From assembly GCF_004310425.1 (NCBI RefSeq), contig NZ_SIUB01000001.1, positions 186,001 to 250,000 of the forward strand: a DNA stretch of 64,000 nucleotides. The letters run 5' to 3'. Positions 53,317-61,937 of this stretch are shown one piece after another; the first letter of the stretch is position 1, and the number at the start of each line of letters is the position of its first letter. The notes under the pieces were generated by a model. The model saw only the letters and a program-made list of their open reading frames with translations, was not told the DNA's origin and did not search any database. This DNA is from Hansschlegelia quercus (lineage in GTDB: Bacteria > Pseudomonadota > Alphaproteobacteria > Rhizobiales > Methylopilaceae). The translations under genes were made by a program, and so were the position numbers.

Positions 53317-56003
53317 ACCTCCAGATCAACGGTCGGCGGTTCGACGAGCGTCCGCGCGCCGGCCAGTGCCTGCGCACCTACCTCCGCGAGCGGGGCTGGT
53401 TCGGCGTGAAGAAGGGCTGCGACGCAGGCGATTGCGGGGCCTGCACCGTCCATGTCGACGGCAAGCCCGTGCACAGCTGCATCTATCCGGCGTTCCGCGC
53501 GGACGGGCGCAGCGTGACGACCATCGAAGGTTTCGCCGACGGAGACACGCTGTCCCCTGTCCAGCAGCGCTTCGCAGACGCGCAAGGATTCCAGTGCGGC
53601 TTCTGCACGGCCGGGATGATCGCGACCGTTTCCGGAATGACATCGGACCAGCTCGACGACCTGCCGCGCTCGCTGAAGGGCAATCTTTGCCGCTGCACCG
53701 GCTATCGCACGATCGAGGACGCGATCCGCGGCGTCGCCAACGTGGAGGCGGCGGCGCCGGGTCAGGCCGCCTGCGTCAGCGCCCCCGCGCCCGCCACGCG
53801 GCGGATCGTGACCGGGACCGAGCCCTACACGTTCGACGTTGCGCCAGCGGGCCTGCTGCACATGAAGCTGCTGCGCTCGCCTCACGCCCATGCGCGCGTC
53901 CGCGCGATCGACGCTTCTGCGGCGCTCGCCGTGCCCGGCGTGAAGCTAGTGCTGACGCATGAGGACGCGCCCGCGATTCTGAGCTCAACCGGCCTGCACG
54001 AGCTCGACGCCGACGATCCCGACGACACGCGCATGCTCGACGACGTCGTGCGCTTCATCGGCCAGCGCGTCGCGGCGGTCGTCGCGGACAGCGAAGCGGC
54101 GGCGGAAGAAGGCTGTCGCAGGCTCGCCGTCGACTACGAGATCCTTCCAGCGGTGTTCGACGCGGAAGACGCGATGCAGCCCGGCGCGCCGCTGCTCCAT
54201 GGCGACAAGAAGCTGCCCTGGCGTCCTGAGGCCAATGTCTGCGCGGAGGTGCATGGCGGCGTCGGCGATGTCGAGGCGGGCTTCGGCGAGGCCGACACGG
54301 TCCATGAGGGGACCTATGAGTCTCACCGCGTCCAGCACGCCCATCTCGAGACGCATGGGTCGCTCGCCTGGATCGACGAAGCCGGCCGGCTGAACGTGCG
54401 CACCAGTTCGCAGGTGCCGTTCCTCGCGCAGCGGAGGCTCGCGAAGCTCTTCGGGCTGGAGCGAGAGGAGGTGCGTGTGCTGTGCGCCCGCGTCGGAGGC
54501 GGCTTCGGAGGAAAGCAGGAGCTCCTGACCGAGGACGTCACGGCTCTCGCCGCCCTCCGGCTCAAGGTGCCCGTGAAGCTCGAGTTCACGCGCGAAGAAC
54601 AGTTCGTCGGCGCGACCACGCGCCATCCGATGAAGGTGAAGGTCCGGCTCGGCGCAAAGGCCGACGGGCGGCTGACCGCAATCAAGATCGAGGTCCTGTC
54701 GAACACCGGCGCCTACGGCAATCACGGGCCGGGCGTGCTGTTCCATGGCTGCAATGAATCGATCGCGCTCTATCGTTGCCCGAACAAGAAGGTCGACGGG
54801 TGGTCGGTCTATACAAACACTGTCCCTTCGGGCGCCTTCCGCGGCTATGGCCTGAGCCAGACCAACTTCGCGATCGAAAGCGCGCTCGATGATCTTGCGC
54901 GCAGGCTACAGATCGACCCCTTCGCGATGCGGCGCATCAACGTCATCCGTCCGGGCGACGCGATGCACGCCTTCAGCGCCGATCCGCATGACGTCGAGTA
55001 TGGCAGCTACGGGCTCGACCAGTGCCTCGACCTCGCCGAGCAGGCGATCGCCCGCGACGGTTCGCCGACGCTCGGCGCCGACTGGCTGGTCGGGGAAGGA
55101 ATGGCGGTCGGCATGCTCGACACGATCCCTCCGCGTGGTCACCACGCCAGCGCCGAATGCCGACTGACCTCAGACGGGACTTACGAGGTCGCGATTGGCA
55201 CGGCCGAGTTCGGCAACGGCTCGACCACGGTCCATGTTCAGCTTGCGGCGCAGGCGCTCGCTACGCGTCCGGAGCGGGTGCGCATTGTCCAATCCGACAC
55301 CGACCTGACTGGCTATGACACCGGCGCCTTCGGCTCGACGGGAACCGTGGTGGCCGGCAAGGCCGTCTTCGCGGCGGCGATCGCTCTGCGAGACAAGCTG
55401 GTCGCCGCGGGCGCGGCCCTGCTCGGCGCCGATATCGCTGAATGTGCGCTAGACGAGAACGGCGTCGCCTTCGGAAACCGCCGCCTGACGCTTGCCGAGA
55501 TCGGCGCGCTTTCCGCAATTGGCGAGGCGGCCGGCACGCCACGCTCGGTCGCCTTCAACGTCCAGGCGTTCCGCGTAGCAGTCCACCGCGTCACCGGCGC
55601 GATCCGGATCCTACGGAGCGTCCACGCCGCGGACGCCGGAACCGTGATGAATCCCAACCAGTGCCGCGGCCAGATCGAAGGCGGGGTCGCCCAGGCGATC
55701 GGCGCCGCCCTCTACGAGCATGTGGACGTAGACGCCGCGGGCGCGGTCACGACCCGCACGTTCCGCAGCTATCACGTTCCCGCGTTTGCGGACGTGCCGC
55801 GCACCGAAGTCCTGTTCGCCAAGACATCCGACGCGCTCGGGCCGCTCGGCGCCAAATCGATGAGCGAAAGCCCTTTCAATCCGGTCGGCGCAGCGCTCGC
55901 GAACGCTCTGCGAGACGCGACCGGGCAGCGGTTCGCCGCCCTCCCGCTTACGCCAGACCGCATCTACGACCGCCTGGAAGCGCCAGAAGCCCCGCTGACC
56001 TAG
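53313..56003 (+). CDS. Xanthine dehydrogenase, fused [2Fe-2S] and molybdopterin subunit
   Basis: Fusion of 896 aa. Residues 1-160 hold two [2Fe-2S] clusters (Cys36, Cys41, Cys44 in CDAGDCGAC; then CGFC and CRC). Residues 165 onward are the molybdopterin domain: GRVGGGFGGK-like ARVGGGFGGKQE, GAFRGYGLSQTNFAIE, the DTGAFGSTGT region and terminal catalytic Glu region GAKSMSESPFNPVGAAL. With the FAD subunit it oxidises hypoxanthine/xanthine to urate. Separate FeS and Mo genes are commoner in proteobacteria. It ends 4 bp inside the convergent LicD-like gene. Confidence 0.92.
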   Translation: MNLQINGRRFDERPRAGQCLRTYLRERGWFGVKKGCDAGDCGACTVHVDGKPVHSCIYPAFRADGRSVTTIEGFADGDTLSPVQQRFADAQGFQCGFCTAGMIATVSGMTSDQLDDLPRSLKGNLCRCTGYRTIEDAIRGVANVEAAAPGQAACVSAPAPATRRIVTGTEPYTFDVAPAGLLHMKLLRSPHAHARVRAIDASAALAVPGVKLVLTHEDAPAILSSTGLHELDADDPDDTRMLDDVVRFIGQRVAAVVADSEAAAEEGCRRLAVDYEILPAVFDAEDAMQPGAPLLHGDKKLPWRPEANVCAEVHGGVGDVEAGFGEADTVHEGTYESHRVQHAHLETHGSLAWIDEAGRLNVRTSSQVPFLAQRRLAKLFGLEREEVRVLCARVGGGFGGKQELLTEDVTALAALRLKVPVKLEFTREEQFVGATTRHPMKVKVRLGAKADGRLTAIKIEVLSNTGAYGNHGPGVLFHGCNESIALYRCPNKKVDGWSVYTNTVPSGAFRGYGLSQTNFAIESALDDLARRLQIDPFAMRRINVIRPGDAMHAFSADPHDVEYGSYGLDQCLDLAEQAIARDGSPTLGADWLVGEGMAVGMLDTIPPRGHHASAECRLTSDGTYEVAIGTAEFGNGSTTVHVQLAAQALATRPERVRIVQSDTDLTGYDTGAFGSTGTVVAGKAVFAAAIALRDKLVAAGAALLGADIAECALDENGVAFGNRRLTLAEIGALSAIGEAAGTPRSVAFNVQAFRVAVHRVTGAIRILRSVHAADAGTVMNPNQCRGQIEGGVAQAIGAALYEHVDVDAAGAVTTRTFRSYHVPAFADVPRTEVLFAKTSDALGPLGAKSMSESPFNPVGAALANALRDATGQRFAALPLTPDRIYDRLEAPEAPLT

Positions 56004-57316
56004 ACGACTTCCGTCGTCGGCATGACGGCCTCCGGACGCTCAACCTGGTATGGCTTCAGGATCAGCAGATCGCCCGCCTTCCTCAGGAAAGCGTCGGCGC
56101 CGAACTCCCGCTCATAATAGCGAAAAGCCTTCGACAGCAATGTCAGCTCGGCGTCCATGTAGTAGCGGACGATGAGCTTCTGCCAGTGCAGCCGTGTCAG
56201 TTGGGGAGCTCTCACCCGACGATTGGGCGCTTCGAGCGAAGCGTCGTAGTCCGATCGGGGCGTGCGCCAATCGCCGTAATTGTCGGTCAGGTACATGTCC
56301 GGATCGGAGGGGATCAGGAATGGCCGGCCGGCGTATTCGTGCTCTACGAGAGGCGGCTCGCCCTCCTGCCACCATACCTTATTGTCCCAGGCGTGCAGAT
56401 GACTGCCGTGCCAAAGCACCTCACCTTCGCGATGGTGAAGGAACACGTCGATCTTCACGCCATTCTGATGCGTCAGCTTGATCAGATCGACCGAAGGGAC
56501 GAATTGTTCCTTGAATTTGGGGCTGGCGGCGATCTTCGTCTGAAGGGCGCCGGCATGCTCGGCGCCCATGATCCCGACGTCGACATCTTTGTCGCCGCCC
56601 AGCAATTTGCCTTCCCGGATCACGCCGAGCAGCGTGCCGCTGATCAGGAAGAAGGGGATGGCGGGCATCAGCAGGTCGTAAAGATCCACGAGCGCCGTAT
56701 TGCCGGCCGAAGGCTTCATGGCCGCCTTGGGCTTGGGCAAGGAGGCGAATCGCGTCGAGCCCACGACGTCCAGCAACGACTCCATCATGAACGCCGCGCG
56801 GCCGAGCTCCCTCGCAGCAATCGCGATATCGACGAGGTGGATCGTGTGGGACATCCGCGCGTTCGCCGAACGCGTACTGCGGTTGAAAGCGGCGACGGCC
56901 ATGCTGACGCTATCCGGGGTCGCGGGCAGCCGACGATAAAGTTGCAGCGGGGCCGCAAAATTATGTCCCATGATCAGGTCTAACAGGAGCGGACGGGCGC
57001 GGTCGAAATTGCCCACGTCCACCAGCGCTGCGGCAAGCGCGATTCGCCAAGGATAGCTCGTAAGCGCCTTGTCGCCCGCATAGTCGTCGATAAGACGGAC
57101 GACCTCGCCGTTGCGTCCAGTTTTTGCGTAGTGGTCGATCAACTGGCCGAGATAGAAGCCGCGATGGACGCCCCTGGCGATGTGGCCTAACGCAAGATTC
57201 TCGGCATCATTTTGCCTACCGGCGTCTAAGAGAGCGGTGAACTCGTCCTTTTTTGCCTTTCCGAGCACTGCGCCCGGCCGCATAGCGATGGCAAGTCGGT
57301 CGATCAAAGCTTGCAT
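56000..57316 (-). CDS. TPR-like/LicD (fukutin-type) phosphotransferase, copy 1
   Basis: Protein of 438 aa. Residues 1-190 are helical hairpins resembling TPR repeats (ALGHIARGVHRGFYLGQLIDHYAKTGR, WRIALAAALVDVGNFDRARPLL). Residues 205-400 are a LicD/fukutin nucleotidyltransferase-fold domain with FFLISGTLLGVIREGKLLGGDKD and catalytic aspartates 242, 244 and 246, then GVKIDVFLHH, LIPSDPDMYLTDNYGDW and ASLEAPNRRVR. No signal peptide or membrane helix is seen. LicD proteins transfer phosphocholine; fukutin-type relatives transfer ribitol- or glycerol-phosphate from CDP donors. The tagD-like neighbour favours a glycerol-phosphate-type donor. Confidence 0.82.
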   Translation of the reverse strand: MQALIDRLAIAMRPGAVLGKAKKDEFTALLDAGRQNDAENLALGHIARGVHRGFYLGQLIDHYAKTGRNGEVVRLIDDYAGDKALTSYPWRIALAAALVDVGNFDRARPLLLDLIMGHNFAAPLQLYRRLPATPDSVSMAVAAFNRSTRSANARMSHTIHLVDIAIAARELGRAAFMMESLLDVVGSTRFASLPKPKAAMKPSAGNTALVDLYDLLMPAIPFFLISGTLLGVIREGKLLGGDKDVDVGIMGAEHAGALQTKIAASPKFKEQFVPSVDLIKLTHQNGVKIDVFLHHREGEVLWHGSHLHAWDNKVWWQEGEPPLVEHEYAGRPFLIPSDPDMYLTDNYGDWRTPRSDYDASLEAPNRRVRAPQLTRLHWQKLIVRYYMDAELTLLSKAFRYYEREFGADAFLRKAGDLLILKPYQVERPEAVMPTTEVV

Positions 57317-57536
57317 CGATCCCCGCGCCCATATTGCTGACGGCGTGGATCATACTTACCCAATCAAGCTTCGGCGCGGATCCACAATACGTCCGGCACG
57401 AGAAGCCACACCTCGGCACGAGCCGCAACTGTAGGTGCGCCGATTTCCGTCTCGTGGCTAATGCGGGCGCTCTTTCTCCACTCGGGATAGTCGGGACGAA
57501 GTTCCTTGAGGACTTGGGAACTACGCGATTTCCGCT

Positions 57537-57764
57537 TTAGGCTGCGGGGATCCACTCGATCAGCAAACCCTCGCGCGTATCGCGCGCCCACGAGATCTCG
57601 CCCAGGCGGCCCCAGATGCCGGAAGCCTTGAGCGCTTTCACCAGCGCATCGAGCGTGTCCAGATCGCCTGCGGGCTCGGACATGGCCGCGGCGATCTGTG
57701 CCGTCTCCGACGAGAAGCCGAAATCGGCGTCCCGATACGCTTCAATGCTCGCGATATTTTTCAT
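57537..57764 (-). CDS. Small hypothetical protein
   Basis: Frame of 75 aa (MKNIASIEAYRDADFGFSSE at the start, a helical DTLDALVKALKASGIWGRLGE middle and EGLLIEWIPAA end). No family is recognised. Its codon use and amphipathic helix look gene-like. The flanking gaps 57317-57536 and 57765-57952 carry nothing recognisable. Confidence 0.45.
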   Translation of the reverse strand: MKNIASIEAYRDADFGFSSETAQIAAAMSEPAGDLDTLDALVKALKASGIWGRLGEISWARDTREGLLIEWIPAA

Positions 57765-57952
57765 GGCGAGAGCTTTTCCTCCATGAGCCGACGCGCGCAC
57801 TCTAGGCGGTCATCGTGACAGTTTTTGCACGGCTCACGGGATCGAGACGGCGGGCTCCTAAACGCCTCAAAGCTCAGGCCTCTTTCGATTGAATGTGACG
57901 CGTTTGTAACTTATCCTCCACCGTGTCGCCGCAGCGAGAGTAGGAGCCATGC

Positions 57953-58366
57953 TTGACCAGGGTTCTGACCTACGGAACGTTCGACCTTCTTCATATCGGC
58001 CATCTCAACCTGCTTGAGCGGCTGAGCGCGCTTGGCGACGAACTGATCGTCGCGGTGTCCACCGATGAGTTCAACGCCGAAAAAGGCAAGCGCTGCGTCG
58101 TGTCCTACGAGGACCGCTGCCGGCTCATCTCCGCTCTGAAATGCGTGAGCGCCGTCATTCCGGAGACGCACTGGTCGCAGAAACCGAACGACATCCGTCG
58201 CCTTGGCGTCGACGTATTCGGCATGGGCAGCGACTGGGAAGGGAAGTTCGATTCCCTCAGCCTGTATTGCAAGGTCATCTATCTGCCGCGCACGGAGGGG
58301 ATCAGCACCACTCACCTCCGTAAAGAAATTTCCCGTCGCGAGCGCGTGCCGTCGCTCGTGTCGTGA
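57953..58366 (+). CDS. tagD: Glycerol-3-phosphate cytidylyltransferase-like protein (TagD family)
   Basis: Cytidylyltransferase of 137 aa with the nucleotide-binding HxGH motif in GTFDLLHIGHLNLLERL and the end motif RTEGISTT. Key lengths match TagD, which makes CDP-glycerol. The start is TTG at 57953, set by TAGGAG seven bases upstream; the nearby ATG at 57949 is out of frame. The gene lies between two LicD/fukutin-like transferase genes on the opposite strand, an arrangement that suggests it makes their CDP-activated donor. Confidence 0.88.
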   Translation: MTRVLTYGTFDLLHIGHLNLLERLSALGDELIVAVSTDEFNAEKGKRCVVSYEDRCRLISALKCVSAVIPETHWSQKPNDIRRLGVDVFGMGSDWEGKFDSLSLYCKVIYLPRTEGISTTHLRKEISRRERVPSLVS

Positions 58367-58492
58367 GCTATTCAGAGAGCCGATTAAAGCCGGCGTCCAC
58401 TTAAGCTTCCTCGACACGACACCGTCGAGCAGTGGACCGAACGTCTGGAGTTGATCAGCTTGAGAAGGCCGAGACCGTCGAAATAACCTGTT

Positions 58493-59815
58493 TTAAAGCG
58501 CGGCGTCGAAGTGCTGCGCTGCGTTCAAAGAATTGGCCTCGGGTGAGACGGATGTCCTCCCGGCGGTGGGATCAGCCAACATCACACGTCGCGCCTCGCG
58601 CAGAAAACCGTCGCAGCCGTATTCGCTTTCGTACCGCGCGAAGGCATCCGTTAGCATGCGGAAATTCGCGCGGTGGAACCACTTGATCAGGTTCTGCCTC
58701 ACATAAAGCTGTGCCAGCCGCGGATCGCGGATCCGCCTGTTGGGCGCTTCCAACGAGGCGTTGTAGTCCTTCTTGGGCTTTTGCCAGTCGCCATAGTTCT
58801 CGGCGAGGTAGAGCCGCCAGTCCGACGGCGCGAGATAGCGGCGCCCCTGATAGTCCACGGGCTCAAACAGCGGTTCGTCGGGTCGCCACCAAACGGAGTT
58901 CACCCAGATGTGCGCCCGGCCGCCGTGCCACATCGAACCGCCCTCGACGTGGTGGGTGAAGACGTCGATCACCACGCCGTTGCGGTGCCTGACCTTTACA
59001 CCCTCGATGTTGCTCGAGAAATCGGTCGAGAAGCTGAAGGAGCGCAACGCCGCTTCCCTCGCCCGCGCAGCTACCGACGGATCGAACACGCCGACGTCAA
59101 TATCCTTGTCGTAGCCAAGCAGCCTGCCATCGCGCATCACGCCGAGCAACGTGCCGCTGATCAGGAAGAATTCCCCGAGGCCCGCCATCATCGCGTGGAA
59201 ATCGGCGAGGGCGCGGTCAAGATCGGTCGAAATGTCCCGGCGCTCGAAAGTAGGCCGCGGCGCTTGAGCGCCATCAAGCCAGACGACAGCCTGATCGATC
59301 AGCGCGAAAGCGCGGTCGATCTCTCCGGCGGCGACGGCGATCTCGATCAGGTGGGACACCTGGGTCGCCTTGCGGTAAGGCGTCCGCGGGCTGCGGCCGA
59401 AGGCGGCGCAGGCCGCATCGAGCAGCCGTGCGCTTGGCGGGAGAGCGCGCATCAGGCGCAAGCCTTCCGGCGTATCGCCACCCGCCACCAATTCAAGCGC
59501 GACGGACTCCGCGTCCGTCAGGTCGCCGTCCTGTATCAGCGCGCGGGCGTAGAGGGCGCGCCAGTGCGGGTTGCGCAGCCGGCGCCGGTCGGCGTTAGCC
59601 TGAGAGCGGACATGCGCCTGATCGCCGACTTCGAGAGCGATCTCCGCCCGGCGCAGCCTGTGCCAACCGCCGTCGATACGGGAGAGCGCGCCCCGGTCGG
59701 CAAGAGCCACGCTTTCCGCCTCGCGGCCCTCGCGCATCGCCGTCCTCAGCCTCTCCCGCCGACGTTCTCCGCCAAGGCGCAGATACAGACGACCGAGCAT
59801 CGGACCTAAGGGCAT
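58493..59815 (-). CDS. TPR-like/LicD (fukutin-type) phosphotransferase, copy 2
   Basis: Paralogue of the protein at 56000-57316, 440 aa, same layout: N-terminal TPR-like helices (RAEIALEVGDQAHVRSQANADRR, HWRALYARALIQDGDLTDAE) and a C-terminal LicD domain with FFLISGTLLGVMRDGRLLGYDKD. Aspartates 236, 238 and 240 match the triad of copy 1, followed by GVVIDVFTHH, LAPSDWRLYLAENYGDW and ASLEAPNRRIR. Divergence between copies is large outside the catalytic blocks, so they probably act on different acceptors. The gene is convergent with tagD. Confidence 0.82.
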   Translation of the reverse strand: MPLGPMLGRLYLRLGGERRRERLRTAMREGREAESVALADRGALSRIDGGWHRLRRAEIALEVGDQAHVRSQANADRRRLRNPHWRALYARALIQDGDLTDAESVALELVAGGDTPEGLRLMRALPPSARLLDAACAAFGRSPRTPYRKATQVSHLIEIAVAAGEIDRAFALIDQAVVWLDGAQAPRPTFERRDISTDLDRALADFHAMMAGLGEFFLISGTLLGVMRDGRLLGYDKDIDVGVFDPSVAARAREAALRSFSFSTDFSSNIEGVKVRHRNGVVIDVFTHHVEGGSMWHGGRAHIWVNSVWWRPDEPLFEPVDYQGRRYLAPSDWRLYLAENYGDWQKPKKDYNASLEAPNRRIRDPRLAQLYVRQNLIKWFHRANFRMLTDAFARYESEYGCDGFLREARRVMLADPTAGRTSVSPEANSLNAAQHFDAAL

Positions 59816-59907
59816 GAAGGCGCGTCGCTCCGTGCCGCGCGGAGGCGCGGACCTGTCCCCTAACGCCTATGGGAACCGGAGCAGTCTGTCGACGCCGTAA
59901 CGCAAGC

Positions 59908-60705
59908 TCAGCTTACCGCAAGAGCCTGGATCCACGCGCGGACGCCTTCCGGATCCGGCAAAGCGTAGGTCGCGGCGGAGGCGCGGTTGATCTCGCCGAT
60001 CAAAATCGCGTCGCCGCCGCGCGCCACCGCGGACTCGAAGGCGAACTCATCCGTCAGATCGTCGCCGAGCACGACCGGCCGACGTCCGGCAAAAGGCGGC
60101 TCTTCCATGAGAAGGTCGAGCGCGCCGCCTTTATGGCAACCGCGCGGGCGAACCTCGACAACCATCTTGCCGGGCTGAAGTTCATGGGTCGGGGCGAACT
60201 GCGCCACTAGACCGGCGACGCGCTCTCGCACCTCGCTTTCCCGCTGCGGCGTCGAACGGTAGTGGATAGCAACGCTCGCGCCTTTGTCCTCGATCGAAAG
60301 GCCGGGGCGCGCGTCCACAAAGGCGCCGAGAGCAGCGACGAGCCGTTCCGGCGGCGGGGAGCCGCCATCGGCGACGCGCCCTCCGCCACGGCGCCGAAGC
60401 TCGGCGCCGTGCAGCGCGGCGGCCGGTAGCCGCAGCGGCGCGAGGATGCGATCAATGTCTTCGAGGCTCCGCCCGGACAGGATCGCCAAGGCGCCGTCCA
60501 GCTTGTCGGCTACGGCGCCAATGGCCTCGATCGTATCTTTCGGAATCCAAACGGCGTCCGGCGTGGGCATCAGGTCAAGGACGGTGCCGTCGAGGTCGAG
60601 AAACAGAGCCACCGCGTCAGGAAAGCCCTCAGGCGCCGGGGGTAGCGTCGGGCGGCCGGTGTGTGGCGTCTCCGCGTTCTTCGCCGCGGCGGCATTGGAA
60701 CGCAT
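59908..60705 (-). CDS. otsB: Trehalose-6-phosphate phosphatase
   Basis: HAD-superfamily phosphatase of 265 aa releasing trehalose from trehalose 6-phosphate, for osmotic and desiccation protection. Motif I is LFLDLDGTV, motif II ILSGRS, the cap shows HGAELRRR, motif III includes KGGALDLL and motif IV VLGDDLTDEFAF. ATG 60705 is chosen because GAGAG lies about 8 bp upstream; ATG 60711 and a longer frame from 60786 are alternatives. No otsA is seen in the window. Confidence 0.92.
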   Translation of the reverse strand: MRSNAAAAKNAETPHTGRPTLPPAPEGFPDAVALFLDLDGTVLDLMPTPDAVWIPKDTIEAIGAVADKLDGALAILSGRSLEDIDRILAPLRLPAAALHGAELRRRGGGRVADGGSPPPERLVAALGAFVDARPGLSIEDKGASVAIHYRSTPQRESEVRERVAGLVAQFAPTHELQPGKMVVEVRPRGCHKGGALDLLMEEPPFAGRRPVVLGDDLTDEFAFESAVARGGDAILIGEINRASAATYALPDPEGVRAWIQALAVS

Positions 60706-60789
60706 AGGCATGCTCTCAAAAAAGGCCGTCACGTGGCGCGCTTTAAATAGAAGCGCCGCGCTTGTTGGGCAAGGCTTAGCAGCCAAGCC

Positions 60790-61881
60790 TTAACCTCGTG
60801 CTTGCATCTGCGCTATGAACACGTCGAAGGGCAATTCCGCGACGCGGAACCACAAGAGATCCTCGTTGCGGAACGCCGCCTGAGACTCATGGATCTTTCT
60901 GAAGTCCGGGCTCTTCTCGTACAAATCGGCGAAGACGTCCTGAGAGGCCTTGTAGGCGGCCTCCATCACATCCCGCGGAAAGGGCTTCAGTCTGGCCCCA
61001 GCGGCGACGATCTCGCGCAGCGCCTTCGGATTGCCGGCGTCGTAGCGGGCGAGCGTCGTCTCGGTCACGAGCGCCGCCGCCGCGCGGGCCATCGCCTTGT
61101 AGGCCCGCGGAAGCTCGTCCCACGCCGCCCGGCCTACGAAAAGGTGTGCGACCGCCCCGCCCCGCCAGCCGGGATAGAGATAATTCTTCGCGACCTGTTG
61201 GAGGCCGAGCTTCTGGTCGTCGTACGGGCCCGCCCATTCGGCGGCGTCGATGTCGTGTTTCTCGAGCGATGCGTAGACCTCAGCCCCCGCAAGTTCGCGC
61301 GGCTCGGCGCCAAGCTTCCGGTACACCTCGCCAGAGAGCCCCGCGGTCGTGATCCTCAGCCCCTTGAGGTCTCCGAGGCCGGAAACGTCGCGTGAGAACC
61401 AGCCGCCCATCTGGGCGCCGGTAGCCCCGCAGGGGAGCCCGGCGAAGCCGAAGCGCGCGTAGAAGGCGTCGAGCAGTTCCGTCCCGCCGGAACGCAGCCA
61501 TCCGGCCATCTGCCGCGTGTTAGGGCCGAACGGCGTCGCCGTGCCAAGCGCGAAAGCGGGGTCTTTACTCGTCGAATAACAGGAGGCGGTGTGCGCAGCC
61601 TCGACCGCGCCGCGGGTCACGGCGTCCGCTGCGTCGCTCGGCGCGGCCCCCTCGCCCGGCCCCGCGAGCGTGGCCGTGAAGGCGCCGTCGCTCATCTCGG
61701 CGATCGTTTCGCAGAACAGCGTTCCGGCGCCGCGAAGCACATCGAGCGATTGCGGAAAGCCGGACGCGATGCGCCACTTTACCCGCGGCGCCGCGCGCGC
61801 CACTGCGGGCGCCGCGACCGTCACGCCGGCTGCGAGCCCGGCTACGCCCAAAAACCTGCGTCGCTCCATTCCGTCTGGCAT
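60790..61881 (-). CDS. TRAP transporter solute-binding protein (DctP family), orphan
   Basis: Periplasmic binding protein of 363 aa with a twin-arginine signal (ERRRFLGVAGLAAGVTVAAPAVARA). The DctP/TakP-like core includes KWRIASGFPQSLDVLRGAGTLF in parts, GLRITTAGLSGEVYRKLGAEP with the conserved carboxylate-binding Arg, EVYASLEKHDIDAAEWAGPYDD and LYPGWRGG. Related members bind keto acids or mannitol-type solutes. No DctQ or DctM gene is adjacent, so membrane partners must be elsewhere or outside the window. Confidence 0.87.
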   Translation of the reverse strand: MPDGMERRRFLGVAGLAAGVTVAAPAVARAAPRVKWRIASGFPQSLDVLRGAGTLFCETIAEMSDGAFTATLAGPGEGAAPSDAADAVTRGAVEAAHTASCYSTSKDPAFALGTATPFGPNTRQMAGWLRSGGTELLDAFYARFGFAGLPCGATGAQMGGWFSRDVSGLGDLKGLRITTAGLSGEVYRKLGAEPRELAGAEVYASLEKHDIDAAEWAGPYDDQKLGLQQVAKNYLYPGWRGGAVAHLFVGRAAWDELPRAYKAMARAAAALVTETTLARYDAGNPKALREIVAAGARLKPFPRDVMEAAYKASQDVFADLYEKSPDFRKIHESQAAFRNEDLLWFRVAELPFDVFIAQMQARG

Positions 61882-61937
61882 CGCTCGCTCCCGCTCCTCG
61901 CCGACCTAAGCCACCCGACGCGGAGGGCAAGGGCGGC

